The position numbers and the translations under genes were made by a program. Below, piece by piece: positions 47,301 to 54,560 of a stretch of 64,000 nucleotides of DNA. The stretch comes from Asterias amurensis (lineage: Eukaryota > Echinodermata > Asteroidea > Forcipulatida > Asteriidae). The stretch covers positions 28,526,001 through 28,590,000 of the forward strand of contig NC_092650.1 in the NCBI RefSeq assembly GCF_032118995.1, read 5' to 3'. The notes under the pieces were generated by a model. That model saw only the letters and a list, made by a program, of their open reading frames with translations. It searched no databases and was not told the origin of the DNA. Within the stretch, counting starts at the first letter, position 1; each line of letters opens with the position of its first letter.

Positions 47301-49538
47301 AGTAGTTTGTACACAGTTCACCAAATGGGGGACATAATCTCTAGCCATACAGGCGTGTTAATACAGAGGTCACAGGTTTAAAGAGGGAGTTCTAAAAGAG
47401 GGCTCTATTAGAAGTAGTTTGTACACGGTTCACCTAATGGGGGACATAATCTCTAGCCACACAGGCCTGTTAATACAGAGGTCACAGGTTTAAAGAGGGA
47501 GTTCTAAAAGAGGGCTCTATTAGAAGTAGTTTGTACACAGTTCACCAAATGGGGGACATAATCTCTAGCCATACATGCCTGTTAATCCAGAGGTCACAGG
47601 TTTAAAGAGGGAGTTCCGAAGAGGGCTCTATTAGAAGTAGTTTGTACACAGTTCACCAAATGGGGGACATAATCTCTAGCCACACAGGCCTGTTAATACA
47701 GAGGTCACAGGTTTAAAGAGGGAGTTCTAAAAGAGGGCTCTATTAGAAGTAGTTTGTACACGGTTCACCAAATGGAGGAAATAATCTCTAGCCATACAGG
47801 CCTGTTAATACAGAGGTCACAGGTTTAAAGAGGGAGTTCCGAAGAGGGCTCTATTAGAAGTAGTTTGTACACAGTTCACCAAATGGGGGACATAATCTCT
47901 AGCCATACAGGCCTGTTAATACAGAGGTCACAGGTTTAAAGAGGGAGTTCTTAAAGAGGGCTTTATTAGAAGTAGTTTGTACACAGTTCACCAAATGGGG
48001 GACATAATCTCTAGCCATACAGGCCTGTTAATACAGAGGTCACAGGTTTAAAGAGGGAGTTCTTAAAGAGGGCTTTATTAGAAGTAGTTTGTACACAGTT
48101 CACCAAATGGGGACATAATCTCTAGCCACACAGGCCTGTTAATACAGAGGTCACAGGTTTAAAGAGGGAGTTCCAAAAGAGGGCTCTATTAGAAGTAGTT
48201 TGTACACAGTTCACCAAATGGGGGACATAATCTCTAGCCATACAGGCCTGTTAATACAGAGGTCACAGGTTTAAAGAGGGAGTTCTAAAAGAGGGCTCTA
48301 TTAGAAGTAGTTTGTACACAGTTTGCCAAATGGGGGACATAATCTCTAGCCATACAGGCATTTTAATACAGAGGTCACAGGTTTAAAGAGGGAGTTCCAA
48401 AAGAGGGCTCTATTAGAAGTAGTTTGTACACAGTTTGCCAAATGGGGACATAATCTCTAGCCATACAGGCATTTTAATACAGAGGTCACAGGTTTAAAGA
48501 GGGAGTTCTAAAAGAGGGCTCTATTAGAAGTAGTTTGTACACAGTTTGCCAAATGGGGGACATAATCTGTAGCCATACAGGCATGTTCATACAGAAGTCA
48601 CAGGTTTAAAGAGGGAACTCCAAAAGAGGGCTCTATTAGAAGTAGTTTGTACACAGTTCACCAAATGGGGGACATAATCTCTAGGCATACAGGCCTGTTA
48701 AAGCCTTTGGACCCTTTCGGTAAACAGTATTTTCCAAGGCCCACACTTCGTGTATCACAACTTCTATATCAAATAACAAACCTGTGAAAATTTGGGCTTA
48801 ATCGGTCATCGGAGTCGGGAGAAAATAACGGGAAAACCCACCCTTGTATCCGTGCGTTTCGCCGTGTCACGACATGTGATTAAAATAAATCCGTAATTCT
48901 CGTTAACGAGAATTGATATTGTTTTACTGTTTTCTCAAAAAGTAAAGCATTTCATGGAATAATATTTTAAAAGAAGTATTTCACCACTACCTTCTGTAAA
49001 CCCTGTAAGTTATTTGTAAATCTGTGAACTTTTTTGTTTTTTTCTGTACCGAAAGGGTCCAATGGCTTTAATACAGAGGTCACAGGTTTAGAGAGGGAGT
49101 TCTAAAAGAGGGCTCTATTAGAAGTAGTTTGTACACAGTTTGCCAAATGGGGGACATAATCTCTAGCCATACAGGCCTGTTAATACAGAGGTCACAGGTT
49201 TAAAGAGGAAGTTCTTAAAGAGGGCTCTATTAGAAGTAGTTTGTACACAGTTCACCAAATGGGGGAAATAATCTCTAGCCACACAGGCATGTTAATCCAG
49301 AGGTCACAGGTTTAAAGTCCTGCTCTAGTCAGTTGTACAATGTTCTAATGGAGTTTTAATGGAATCTAATGGAACAATTCAGGAAAAAAGTATAATGTGA
49401 ATTAACTGTTTACTTTCACTTGTTTTTCCCACTAGGACAAAGAAATGGACTGTACCTATGGAGAAGATATACAACCGTACCCAGCGAGATAAGTTCAGAT
49501 GGGCCATCGACATGGCAGGGGCTGATTTTGTATTTTAA
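26325..49538 (+). CDS. TOP1: DNA topoisomerase I (type IB)
   Basis: TOP1 relaxes supercoils ahead of polymerases by a transient 3'-phosphotyrosine nick in the nucleus. Coding exons: 26325-26366, 29491-29518, 31539-32472, 32891-32951, 33655-33758, 34783-34894, 35142-35266, 36189-36304, 37713-37834, 37980-38102, 38855-39042, 39811-39955, 40793-40936, 42431-42616, 43760-43943, 44320-44542, 45084-45233 and 49436-49538. All are GT-AG and in phase, giving 3090 nt or 1029 aa (human 765). The core starts at [15 protein letters not shown]. All five catalytic elements are present: LALRAGNE (Arg), LGKDSIRY (Lys), KVFRTYNAS (Arg), ILCNHQRA (His) and SKLNYLDPR (Tyr987, 42 residues from the end as in human). 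The extra length is a Ser/Lys/Pro-rich N-terminal region, mostly exon 3. Exons 1-2 are inferred from phase; exons 3-18 are certain. Confidence 0.97.
26860..27658. mobile_element. 799-bp foldback element with 8-bp target duplication
   Basis: Two arms of about 370-390 bp are near-perfect inverted copies meeting around 27300. The left end is TAGCCCCATAAATCGGTCCA; the right end is its complement plus one extra A. GTGCCCTC is repeated at 26852-26859 and 27659-27666. An 8-bp duplication and a TAG-start terminus suit hAT-type elements (inference). There is no transposase. Subrepeats of about 70 bp (TACAAACATA.GGACA.GCGT) lie in the left arm. Confidence 0.85.
27726..28584. repeat. Perfect (TTTG)n microsatellite, about 214 units
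   Basis: An uninterrupted TTTG array of about 860 bp with no visible substitution. It creates spurious open frames on both strands (CLFV and NKQT repeats). It begins about 65 bp right of the foldback element, inside TOP1 intron 1. Confidence 0.97.
29491..29518 (+). CDS. TOP1: TOP1 exon 2, 28-nt microexon (inferred)
   Basis: It is flanked by TTTAAATAG and GTAAGT. Its 28 nt (nine codons plus one base) convert the phase 0 end of exon 1 to the phase 1 that exon 3 needs. It encodes VASSEKSSN plus the first base of Ala. A very short exon with a consensus donor is plausible but unproven. Confidence 0.55.
29893..30206. mobile_element. MITE family A with TTAA duplication
   Basis: AGGCACTGGACACTATTGGT at the left; the right end closes in CCAGTACCT. 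TTAA flanks both sides (29889-29892 and 30207-30210). The interior is shorter than in other family A copies. It lies in TOP1 intron 2. Confidence 0.78.
30316..30412. repeat. Second pair of histone-type stem-loop motifs
   Basis: CCTTTTCAGAACTTGTC near 30321 and CAGTTCTGAAAAGAACTG near 30390 face each other across about 60 bp. The second is a perfect short hairpin. This is the same arrangement as at 361-446, so it appears to be a dispersed repeat. Confidence 0.5.
30800..31060. repeat. Diverged tandem duplication of about 130 bp
   Basis: Two adjacent blocks share the order CGTACAGCAT.., CAC(T/A)GTCTGGCTC(T/C)GTT, TTCATTGCT or TTTATTGCT, and GGGATGC(G/A)GGGC. It lies in TOP1 intron 2 and is non-coding. 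Confidence 0.55.
31539..32472 (+). CDS. TOP1: TOP1 exon 3: long Ser/Lys/Pro-rich N-terminal region
   Basis: About 311 codons, starting [18 protein letters not shown] and ending KEAKIVKR. It is dominated by S, K, P, H and D in short degenerate repeats such as SSSKPKEGS and [10 protein letters not shown]. The family's N-terminal domain is disordered, charged, poorly conserved and involved in nuclear and nucleolar targeting. This exon alone exceeds the whole human N-terminal domain (about 214 residues) and explains most of the extra protein length. Confidence 0.92.
34119..34279. mobile_element. Short MITE with GGTCGATTTCACAAA ends
   Basis: The left end GGTCGATTTCACAAAGAGTT pairs with the right end TTTTGTGAAATCGAC. 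Inside are several TTAGGAC/GTCCTAA inverted motifs. The element is about 160 bp, non-coding, in TOP1 intron 5. Confidence 0.7.
34517..34744 (+). pseudogene. Fragment resembling a THAP zinc-finger N terminus
   Basis: The frame from ATG 34517 begins [20 protein letters not shown]. Its M-x3-C-x4-C-x4-KDGV start matches the beginning of THAP domains (C2CH zinc fingers). The following residues ([20 protein letters not shown]) do not continue a THAP fold, and no downstream C-x2-H is seen. It is CpG-richer than the intron around it. It is probably the first exon or a remnant of a THAP-bearing transposon inserted in TOP1 intron 5, not a host gene. Confidence 0.4.
35259..35740. repeat. Tandem repeat of about 120 bp copying the exon 7 donor site
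   Basis: Units begin TGGAAATGGTAATATTAAT at 35259 (spanning the real exon 7/intron junction, 35266|35267), 35377, 35498 and 35619, spacing 118-121 bp. Each copy keeps the last 8-9 nt of the exon and the GTAATA donor. The copies are nearly identical. Use of a downstream donor would add a TGG TAA stop. Confidence 0.92.
37160..37437. repeat. Dispersed intronic repeat, copy 1
   Basis: It shares about 125 consecutive near-identical bases with 39142-39266 (from CTATGGTTCTTAAATC to CTGTCTGACCTCCCTT), plus a more diverged left block starting TCAACTTGAAAACTTG. TOP1 intron 8. A third, diverged copy lies at 41860-41960. Confidence 0.85.
39066..39285. repeat. Dispersed intronic repeat, copy 2
   Basis: Same order of blocks as the copy at 37160-37437, with the 125-bp core effectively identical. 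It lies at the start of TOP1 intron 11, just after the exon ending VIINCSK. Confidence 0.85.
40064..40441. mobile_element. MITE family A with TTAA duplication, inverted
   Basis: AGGCAGTGGACACTATTGGT at the left and its complement at the right, flanked by TTAA at 40060-40063 and 40442-40445. The interior runs opposite to the copies at 22501 and 25412. It lies in TOP1 intron 12. Confidence 0.87.
40971..41550. repeat. Tandem repeats in TOP1 intron 13
   Basis: Copies of a block ACTTTATATTTCAGCACTGA followed by AAACATTGCTCTAGTGAGAC and AACAGAATGATGAAGCAC start near 40971, 41057, 41177, 41296, 41381 and 41493. Spacing alternates between about 85 and about 112-120 bp because some units lack the middle segment. 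Each TTTATATTTCAG resembles a splice acceptor. Confidence 0.85.
41695..41855. repeat. 54-bp tandem repeat, three copies
   Basis: Units around GCATTTG(G/T)GCAATGTAATG, CATTTGAT(G/A)AA and CAAATGCTT(G/T)CAATATG repeat three times. CATTTG and CAAATG also make each unit partly self-complementary. TOP1 intron 13. Confidence 0.8.
42175..42484. repeat. Triplicated acceptor and 5' part of TOP1 exon 14
   Basis: Three tandem units of 104-105 bp each hold a polypyrimidine/TTGACTTAG acceptor plus about 54 bp of exon 14. TTGGCACTCAGGGCTGGTAA starts at 42222, 42327 and 42431; only the third is the functional exon. The first two copies read [16 protein letters not shown] or [16 protein letters not shown], then GCCFEF and a TGA stop, because they lack the rest of the exon. 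The copied piece contains the catalytic Arg codon (LALR). Confidence 0.93.
42431..42616 (+). CDS. TOP1: TOP1 exon 14 (catalytic Arg and Lys)
   Basis: 62 codons in phase 0, [16 protein letters not shown] to NSVPVEKR. It carries the Arg of LALRAGNE and the Lys of FLGKDSIRY, which contact the scissile phosphate and the bases in the human enzyme (Arg488 and Lys532). It is followed by GTGAGT. Confidence 0.96.
42843..43424. mobile_element. MITE with AGGGCCAATGATTTTCCG ends
   Basis: AGGGCCAATGATTTTCCG at the left and CGGAAAATCATTGGCCCT at the right are exact complements. AAT lies directly outside both ends (possible 3-bp duplication). A smaller palindrome of AATAAAGTAATACTTTAT-type sequence sits near the middle (43092-43140). 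It is non-coding, in TOP1 intron 14. Confidence 0.82.
44105..44200. repeat. 27-bp tandem repeat, about three copies
   Basis: Units GAGAAAGACT(C/T)TGCAA followed by (A)GGTGGCCTTT repeat in TOP1 intron 15, upstream of exon 16. Frame and context give no sign of coding use. Confidence 0.8.
44667..44935 (-). mobile_element. Degraded SINE
   Basis: GTGTCTTGCTCAAGGACACA followed by GGGATTGGAACCCACACTCT is the same motif order as the SINE at 21701-22107 (its complement has TCCTTGAGCAAGACAC and a decayed B box). It lies in TOP1 intron 16. Confidence 0.6.
45084..45233 (+). CDS. TOP1: TOP1 exon 17 (active-site tyrosine)
   Basis: It encodes the end of the linker coiled-coil ([16 protein letters not shown]) and [17 protein letters not shown]. 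The catalytic Tyr codon TAT is at 45205-45207. It is followed by GTAACT and a 4.2-kb satellite-filled intron before the last 34 codons. Confidence 0.97.
45484..49320. repeat. 111-bp satellite array inside TOP1 intron 17, about 31 copies
   Basis: Units of 109-112 bp carry GAGGGCTCTATTAGAAGTAG, TTTGTACACAGTTCACCAAA, GGGGACATAATCTCTAGCCA and AGAGGTCACAGGTTTA in order. Variants fall in blocks: TTTAGAGAGG units in the first half and TTTAAAGAGG units in the second, with TTTGCC versus TTCACC subtypes, which points to local unequal exchange. The array is interrupted once by a TTAA-flanked MITE (48702-49067). It fills most of the intron before the final exon. Confidence 0.96.
48702..49067. mobile_element. 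MITE family B inserted in the intronic satellite
   Basis: The left end AGCCTTTGGACCCTTTCGGT and the right end ACCGAAAGGGTCCAATGGCT are inverted. TTAA at 48698-48701 and 49068-49071 is the duplicated target, since intact satellite units read CTGTTAATACAG there. This gives an exact insertion site inside one satellite unit. No coding region. A second copy is at 57686-58400. Confidence 0.92.
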
Positions 49539-50460
49539 CAAGAGGCATCGATATATATTTTCTAAACCAATACATTGATGGTAGATACTCTTTGTAAAAG
49601 TACATAGTAGAAATTTTTGATGTAAAAAAAAACATGTTTAAAATTATTGCATCTGTAAAACACAAAAAAGTCTTTAATAAACTTTAAGCCACCGATAATG
49701 AAAGGAATTTTGATGTTGCTTTGTAGATTTTTAAATGTACTTCAAATGCTTGCTGGCCTCTGGATTATTTGCCATTAACTGAAACATTGGTGAATTCAAT
49801 TTTTAATGGCTTTTTTACTTTTAGTGGTAGTCGTCCATGGGTTTTCACTTGTATCTTTTGATGTAATACCCCATGCACTGTACATTCAAGAACTCGTGCA
49901 ATGGACTGTTTGTGTAGCACTTGTGTTGATGTTTCATTTGTCAATTTTTATCAAGAATTGTAAAAACAAAATCACCTGAAGGGATTGGTATTTGACTTTT
50001 GTCACTTATTATTTTGTTTTTATTTGAAGGAGTCTTTTCATGCATTTATTTTTTTGTGTGGTCACATAATGATGCTTAGTTTTTACAGAATATAAAATTT
50101 CCCTTTCAAGTTATTTGATTTTATTGTATTTTTAAATTCAAGAAAATAAGAGTAAATTCTTTTTTTGAAACTGGCCAGCAAGATCACTCCATGTATGATA
50201 TGAGACAGCCAACTTTATATAAGTGAAGACGATGAGAATATTATTTGAATGCTATTGTTGGAGCTTGTGTTTTCAAATCTTAACTTAGTTTCAATTTGCC
50301 AATTTGATAACATCAAGTGTAACATTCAATATGTATTCAACATTTGCATAGGTTTTATTGACTGGTTTATTAATTGTTGATGTTTTTTTGCCAAGCAGCC
50401 AATTCGCAGATTGCTCATTGAAATGGAACTGAATAAAACATTGACACCTGGATCCGCCAA
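49539..50460 (+). other. TOP1 3' UTR with poly(A) signals
   Basis: AT-rich sequence after the TAA at 49536-49538. AATAAA lies at 49676-49681 and 50432-50437, giving a short and a long candidate 3' end. Confidence 0.6.
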
Positions 50461-51639
50461 CCCTTTTCAAAGCTGTAAATTGCTACATCCATCTGCAGTT
50501 AGCAGTTTAAAATAGAAAGGCAAAATCTTATACAATAAGATATTTGGCTACTTGATAGTACATGAATTGCCCCCCAAAATGAATTTATTTCGTGCATAGG
50601 TCCAAGTGATACGGGAAATTTATTTGCAAATAATGAAAGAGTAGAAACTACTGACTTTCATGGACCATTAAGAAACCAACTCTCAGTATTAATTCAAGTT
50701 AACATTATTTTGACAATTGAAATTGAACTGTTTTGTCTGTACTATGTACACTACTGTATGCTGGACAAGATGTATTTTTGTAATAGTTCGTATTTATTTG
50801 TAGACGTTGACACCCAATACTAAGTTATAAGCGTTTGCATCACTTAATAATGTTGAAATACAACCCCAAAATGCAGTTGGCTTTCATTTTTCTCCATCTT
50901 TGTATTATTACTGATCTTGCAAGTGTTCTGAAATTTCATAATTACAAATACTCCAAGTCATGATGTACGTTCCGGAGTAGTTTTGTTCTCCTCGACAACT
51001 TAACTGCGCATTAAAATATAAACATAAGATATGCGTAAGATCTCCGGCCTCGAAATAGGTTTTATTTAGGTAATGTATTTTTAATTTGAAGGGAGGAACA
51101 ACTTTTTTGTTGAACAAAATAAACATTCAAACCTTCCTAAAACAAATTTATGATTAAATGGGACAAGTCAGTGTCGACATCAGTATGTTAAATAAAACTC
51201 TTCATGTTTTAAGTGTTCTTGTTTTCCCATAATTATGACTAACTACACCACGTTCTTATCATTTTAAGTAAAATTAAGTGTTTGTTTTGAACACGTAAAC
51301 GCCTGTGGGTTTAAAAAGCTTTTTCAAAATAATAGTATTGCATCGAAGTTATGCAAATTTATGCTCATACAACTAAGACTTCAACTTCAAGTGATATGCT
51401 TTATTCGTGTTCATTTACAACAACAAAGCTGTCTTAACATGGTTGATTATCTTGGAGTTCCTGCTCGACAAAAACAAATAATAACAGCTTACTATTCACT
51501 CTACCGATTATTGTTACTTTAGGTCTATGATAATTTGAGCTGTTGTCACCATTTTGAAGATATCACAATACATGCAATGGTTGTACAATTAACTGGTGTG
51601 TCATTAATTGTCTTATAAAAAATAAAAATAAAAAAACTT

Positions 51640-51830
51640 AAAGGCATGGGCACGTTTCGTAGTTGTTAAAGACCAGTATTGAAAAGGCTTCAGCTGAAGT
51701 ATTTTATTATTTGAGTTACAATGTCCCTTTAAAAATAAAAAATAAAATACATTACTTCAGAGGGACCCGTTTCTCACAAAGTTTTATATGATCAACAGCT
51801 CACTATTTATCTTGTTACCAAGTAAGGGAT
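51640..51830. mobile_element. Degraded MITE, family A
   Basis: It starts AAAGGCATGGGCAC and contains TTCTCACAAAGTTTTATATGATCAAC and a CTTGTTACCAAGTAAGG-type block that match family A interiors. The right terminus is lost. Confidence 0.5.
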
Positions 51831-51873
51831 TCAATGTGTGGTGAAGAGGTTTACAACTAGGGGAGTAAAAGGG

Positions 51874-51985
51874 TAGCGACGAGTTCTTAACGGCCGTTTA
51901 AAGCCGGCAGGGTCGGCGGCCGTGTGCTAGCACGGCAACGACCCTGCAAGGTTTTTAAACGGACGTGTAAGAACGAGTCACTAAT
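51874..51985. repeat. Short GC-rich foldback
   Basis: The left arm GACGAGTTCTTAACGGCCGT through CAGGGTCG pairs imperfectly with the right arm through CGACCCTG to GTAAGAACGAGTCAC. The apex has GTGCTAGCAC. GC content is far above the flanks. Confidence 0.55.
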
Positions 51986-52429
51986 CTTTTGTTCCCATTC
52001 ATAAATTCCCTTTTGTTTAAAAACGTTAAAAAGTTACAATTACAGACACTTTTTGACAGTTGAAACTTTCTTTAACTTTATTATGAAATGAACCACAAAA
52101 TAGTCTGTACTCCGCATCTTGAGTGACTTATGTGCCGTGTGTGGTGGGCGACTTCCATTAACCAAGCAAATTTTGGGTTTCAGCGGCTTAGTCGGGTATG
52201 GAGAAGCTTTTGATGGCCAGTGTTGAATATATTTATATATTTTTTAAGATAAGGTAAAACTCGGGGATGTGATTTCTCTATTTTAAACAAGAAATCCGTT
52301 TTTAAAACTCCCATCCCCCAAAACAACTTAATCAACCCAACATTTAAAAATCAATTTGGTTAAAATCAAAGATTAAATTCTTAAGACAATGAAAATATAA
52401 CCATTTGCACCGGAAGCTTCCGCGCTCGC

Positions 52430-52800
52430 TTTCAAAGCGGCCTATCACACATTCCTTGAAACTGCACACAAGTAGCCTTGCTCAAGGCAGTCGAATTATT
52501 CACTCTGAAAAAAGACCGCCGCTGTATAAAAACCCACCCGTATTCACTGTGCGTAACATCGCACGACACGATGCCCCCGTACACTATCCGCATGCGGAGG
52601 CCGTCCTGACAGCCTCTGCATGCGGTTAGTGGTACGAGTGCGGATGACTTGTGTTCACAGTAGTCGTACGATGTGACAGTGTGTATACGGGTGGGCCATG
52701 CGGTGTGATCGCACGCACCACGCACAGGGTATACGGGTGGGTTTACAGCGGCGTCTTTTCGGAGCGAATAATGCGACTGCAAGTGACGTTTGCTAAAATC
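52430..52800. repeat. Inverted repeat, about 50-bp arms
   Basis: GACCGCCGCTGTATAAAAAC..CCCACCCGTAT near 52513-52545 is complementary to ATACGGGTGGGTTTACAGCG..GCGTC near 52730-52760, and GTCGAATTATTC pairs with GCGAATAATGCGAC further out. The centre is CpG-rich, with CATGCGGAGGC/GCATGCGG copies. It is a MITE-like foldback with no coding region. Confidence 0.6.
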
Positions 52801-53233
52801 TAATTTGAACCTGGGGTCATTCATTCCGCGGCTGTAGTCGGGTAACTATTTGGAAGCCCTCGATTACAAGTCTTTGAATTAAATTGTTACAACAAAAATG
52901 AAGTATTAGTGCATGTGAAAGGTTTTTCAAAAATTTATTTTACTAATAATCTTTGGTTTACTCTTATTTCCGCCCTTTTTTGTCATTAATGAGATGGATG
53001 CTATTGTTGCAGCTTTTTATAAACATGTTGGCCTACATGTAGACCCTACTGTCAATGTCCACAGAAATAATATAATTCGTCTTGTAGCTGCCGTGGGTGA
53101 GAGTTTTCTTTATATCTAAGATTCAGTTCTTATTACAAGTATCATCCAGCACAATAACACTTTGCGAAGACAGTTGCATCAAAGTTTTGTTATCTTGTTT
53201 TTACCCAAGTGCGATGTGATGTCAGAACGGTAT

Positions 53234-53884
53234 CTACGACTGTACTTCATCTTCTTGGAACTTTACCTTGGGTTTTCGTTCAGCACCATGCCGTTCTTCT
53301 GCTAACGTCTTGCGAGGAACTTTAACGCACATCATACCTGTCTTAGCTAGAAACACTGTCACATCTTCCACGATAATATCCTCAGGCAATGTGTATCGAC
53401 GGCAGAAATGACGAGAGAAATTAGCATTTTCACCTGGATGTTCTTTGTGGTTGCCCTTAATTACCATGTGGTCTCCAATGATTTTAACGTCAAGCTCTTC
53501 TGGGGCGAAGTCACTGACGTCCATGTCGATACGGAACTCTTTCTTGGTTACCTGGACGTCTGCATTAGTTGTCTTCTTATTGATCATAAGCGGAGGAATC
53601 ACCATGGATGATGGGGGTCCAAATGGATCATTGCTCAGTCGTACTGGCCGCATTATGTTTCCATCACTGAATCCCAACTCGACGGGGAATTTGTCGGACA
53701 AGTGTTCCCCCTCCCGATGGTGTCTCCCCGGGGATCTGGCACGACCAACTTGTGGTGAAGATGGGCATAGACTGTCTGCACTTCGATGTTCGCCATGACG
53801 ACGAGTTCGGTCTTTTAACACGGCTGTAGCATGTGATTGGCTTTCTGAAGCCATGACTTCTATTTCAAAGAAATACGGCTCCAA
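53234..53884 (-). CDS. Small heat shock protein (Hsp20 / alpha-crystallin family)
   Basis: An ATP-independent holdase that binds unfolding proteins in large oligomers, usually cytosolic. The single-exon ORF has 216 codons. The alpha-crystallin domain spans about residues 110-192, with EFRIDMDVSDFAPEELDVKI, HMVIKGNHKEHPGE, FSRHFCRRYTLPEDIIVEDV and MMCVKVPRK. The RRYTLPED arginine corresponds to the conserved dimer-interface Arg of alpha-crystallins. The N-terminal region (about 108 residues) is His/Arg/Ser-rich and has DPFGPPSS. A clear C-terminal I-x-I/V motif is not seen. Start: ATG at 53884; a second in-frame Met at residue 11 (MASESQSH) is equally plausible. No canonical heat shock element was found just upstream. 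The exact orthologue cannot be named. Confidence 0.93.
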   Translation of the reverse strand: MEPYFFEIEVMASESQSHATAVLKDRTRRHGEHRSADSLCPSSPQVGRARSPGRHHREGEHLSDKFPVELGFSDGNIMRPVRLSNDPFGPPSSMVIPPLMINKKTTNADVQVTKKEFRIDMDVSDFAPEELDVKIIGDHMVIKGNHKEHPGENANFSRHFCRRYTLPEDIIVEDVTVFLAKTGMMCVKVPRKTLAEERHGAERKPKVKFQEDEVQS

Positions 53885-54560
53885 CAGATTGGTTCTAATT
53901 AGAAATAAAACCTCTTCTGTTATGTTATTTGCAAACCAAATGATTGTATACTATTTAGGCCCTATTAGGGACGTTCACAGAACCCGTCATCCCACGCACT
54001 GCACGTCGTCTCTTTCCTCACGAACGTGACTTGGGACACTATGAGTTATTTTGCCTGTTATTGGCCCTCAGTATAAAAGGTCCATTGTAAGAAAGTATTT
54101 TCCATTGTTAATTTTGCATTCAAGTGAATTGTAACCTTGTCCGCTGCAAGGTTTTCACAGAAAAGGACTATTGTGTTTAATTCTTTCACAACAGCAACAT
54201 GTGATAACTGCATGGTAGTATACGTTTGAGATTGAAGGTAGGCCAAGGTCACGTGCTTCTGTCGACCTGAACGCAGGAAAGCTGCAATCCTGTGTACCAT
54301 TAATTGGAGTATGGAAATCAACATCATTTTTTGACAGACACCCTAAAAGGAGACGTCTGTGCGCCTGAGAGAAAACCTTCCATTGTGTGCAGATGAAATA
54401 GTGAGTTAAGTTTTACAACTTTCTAAAGGGGGAATCTGGAAAATGCAAATTGCCATATTATTATTATTCAGAACATATTTTTAAGTGAAAATGCCCGTTC
54501 CCTGATATGATGTATAAAGTTCTTGAAAACGAATCCCCTTTGCACAACCCCGCCATTACA
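53885..54560. other. Region upstream of the Hsp20 gene
   Basis: Probable 5' UTR and promoter of the - strand Hsp20 gene. A CCAAT on the - strand lies near 53887-53891 and AT-rich sequence follows. No exon or repeat is recognised before the foldback element. Confidence 0.4.

Larger units (their letters stand above)
50461..53233. other. Intergenic region between TOP1 and the Hsp20 gene
   Basis: No exon candidates. It holds a degraded family A MITE near 51640-51830, a foldback at 51874-51985, and a larger inverted repeat at 52430-52800. The last few hundred bases are probably the 3' UTR of the - strand Hsp20 gene, with a - strand AATAAA (TTTATT on +) near 52937. Confidence 0.55.

Noticed and set aside
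45484..49320. CRISPR-like array
   Set aside because: Repeats are contiguous 111-bp units with no unique spacers, in a eukaryotic intron.
52432..52824. 130-codon - strand frame
   Set aside because: It spans an inverted repeat whose arms give mirrored peptide pieces. No domain is recognised.
53885..54400. Heat shock element upstream of the Hsp20 gene
   Set aside because: TTCTAATTAGAA and GAAAACCTTC were considered, but their spacing does not fit alternating nGAAn units.
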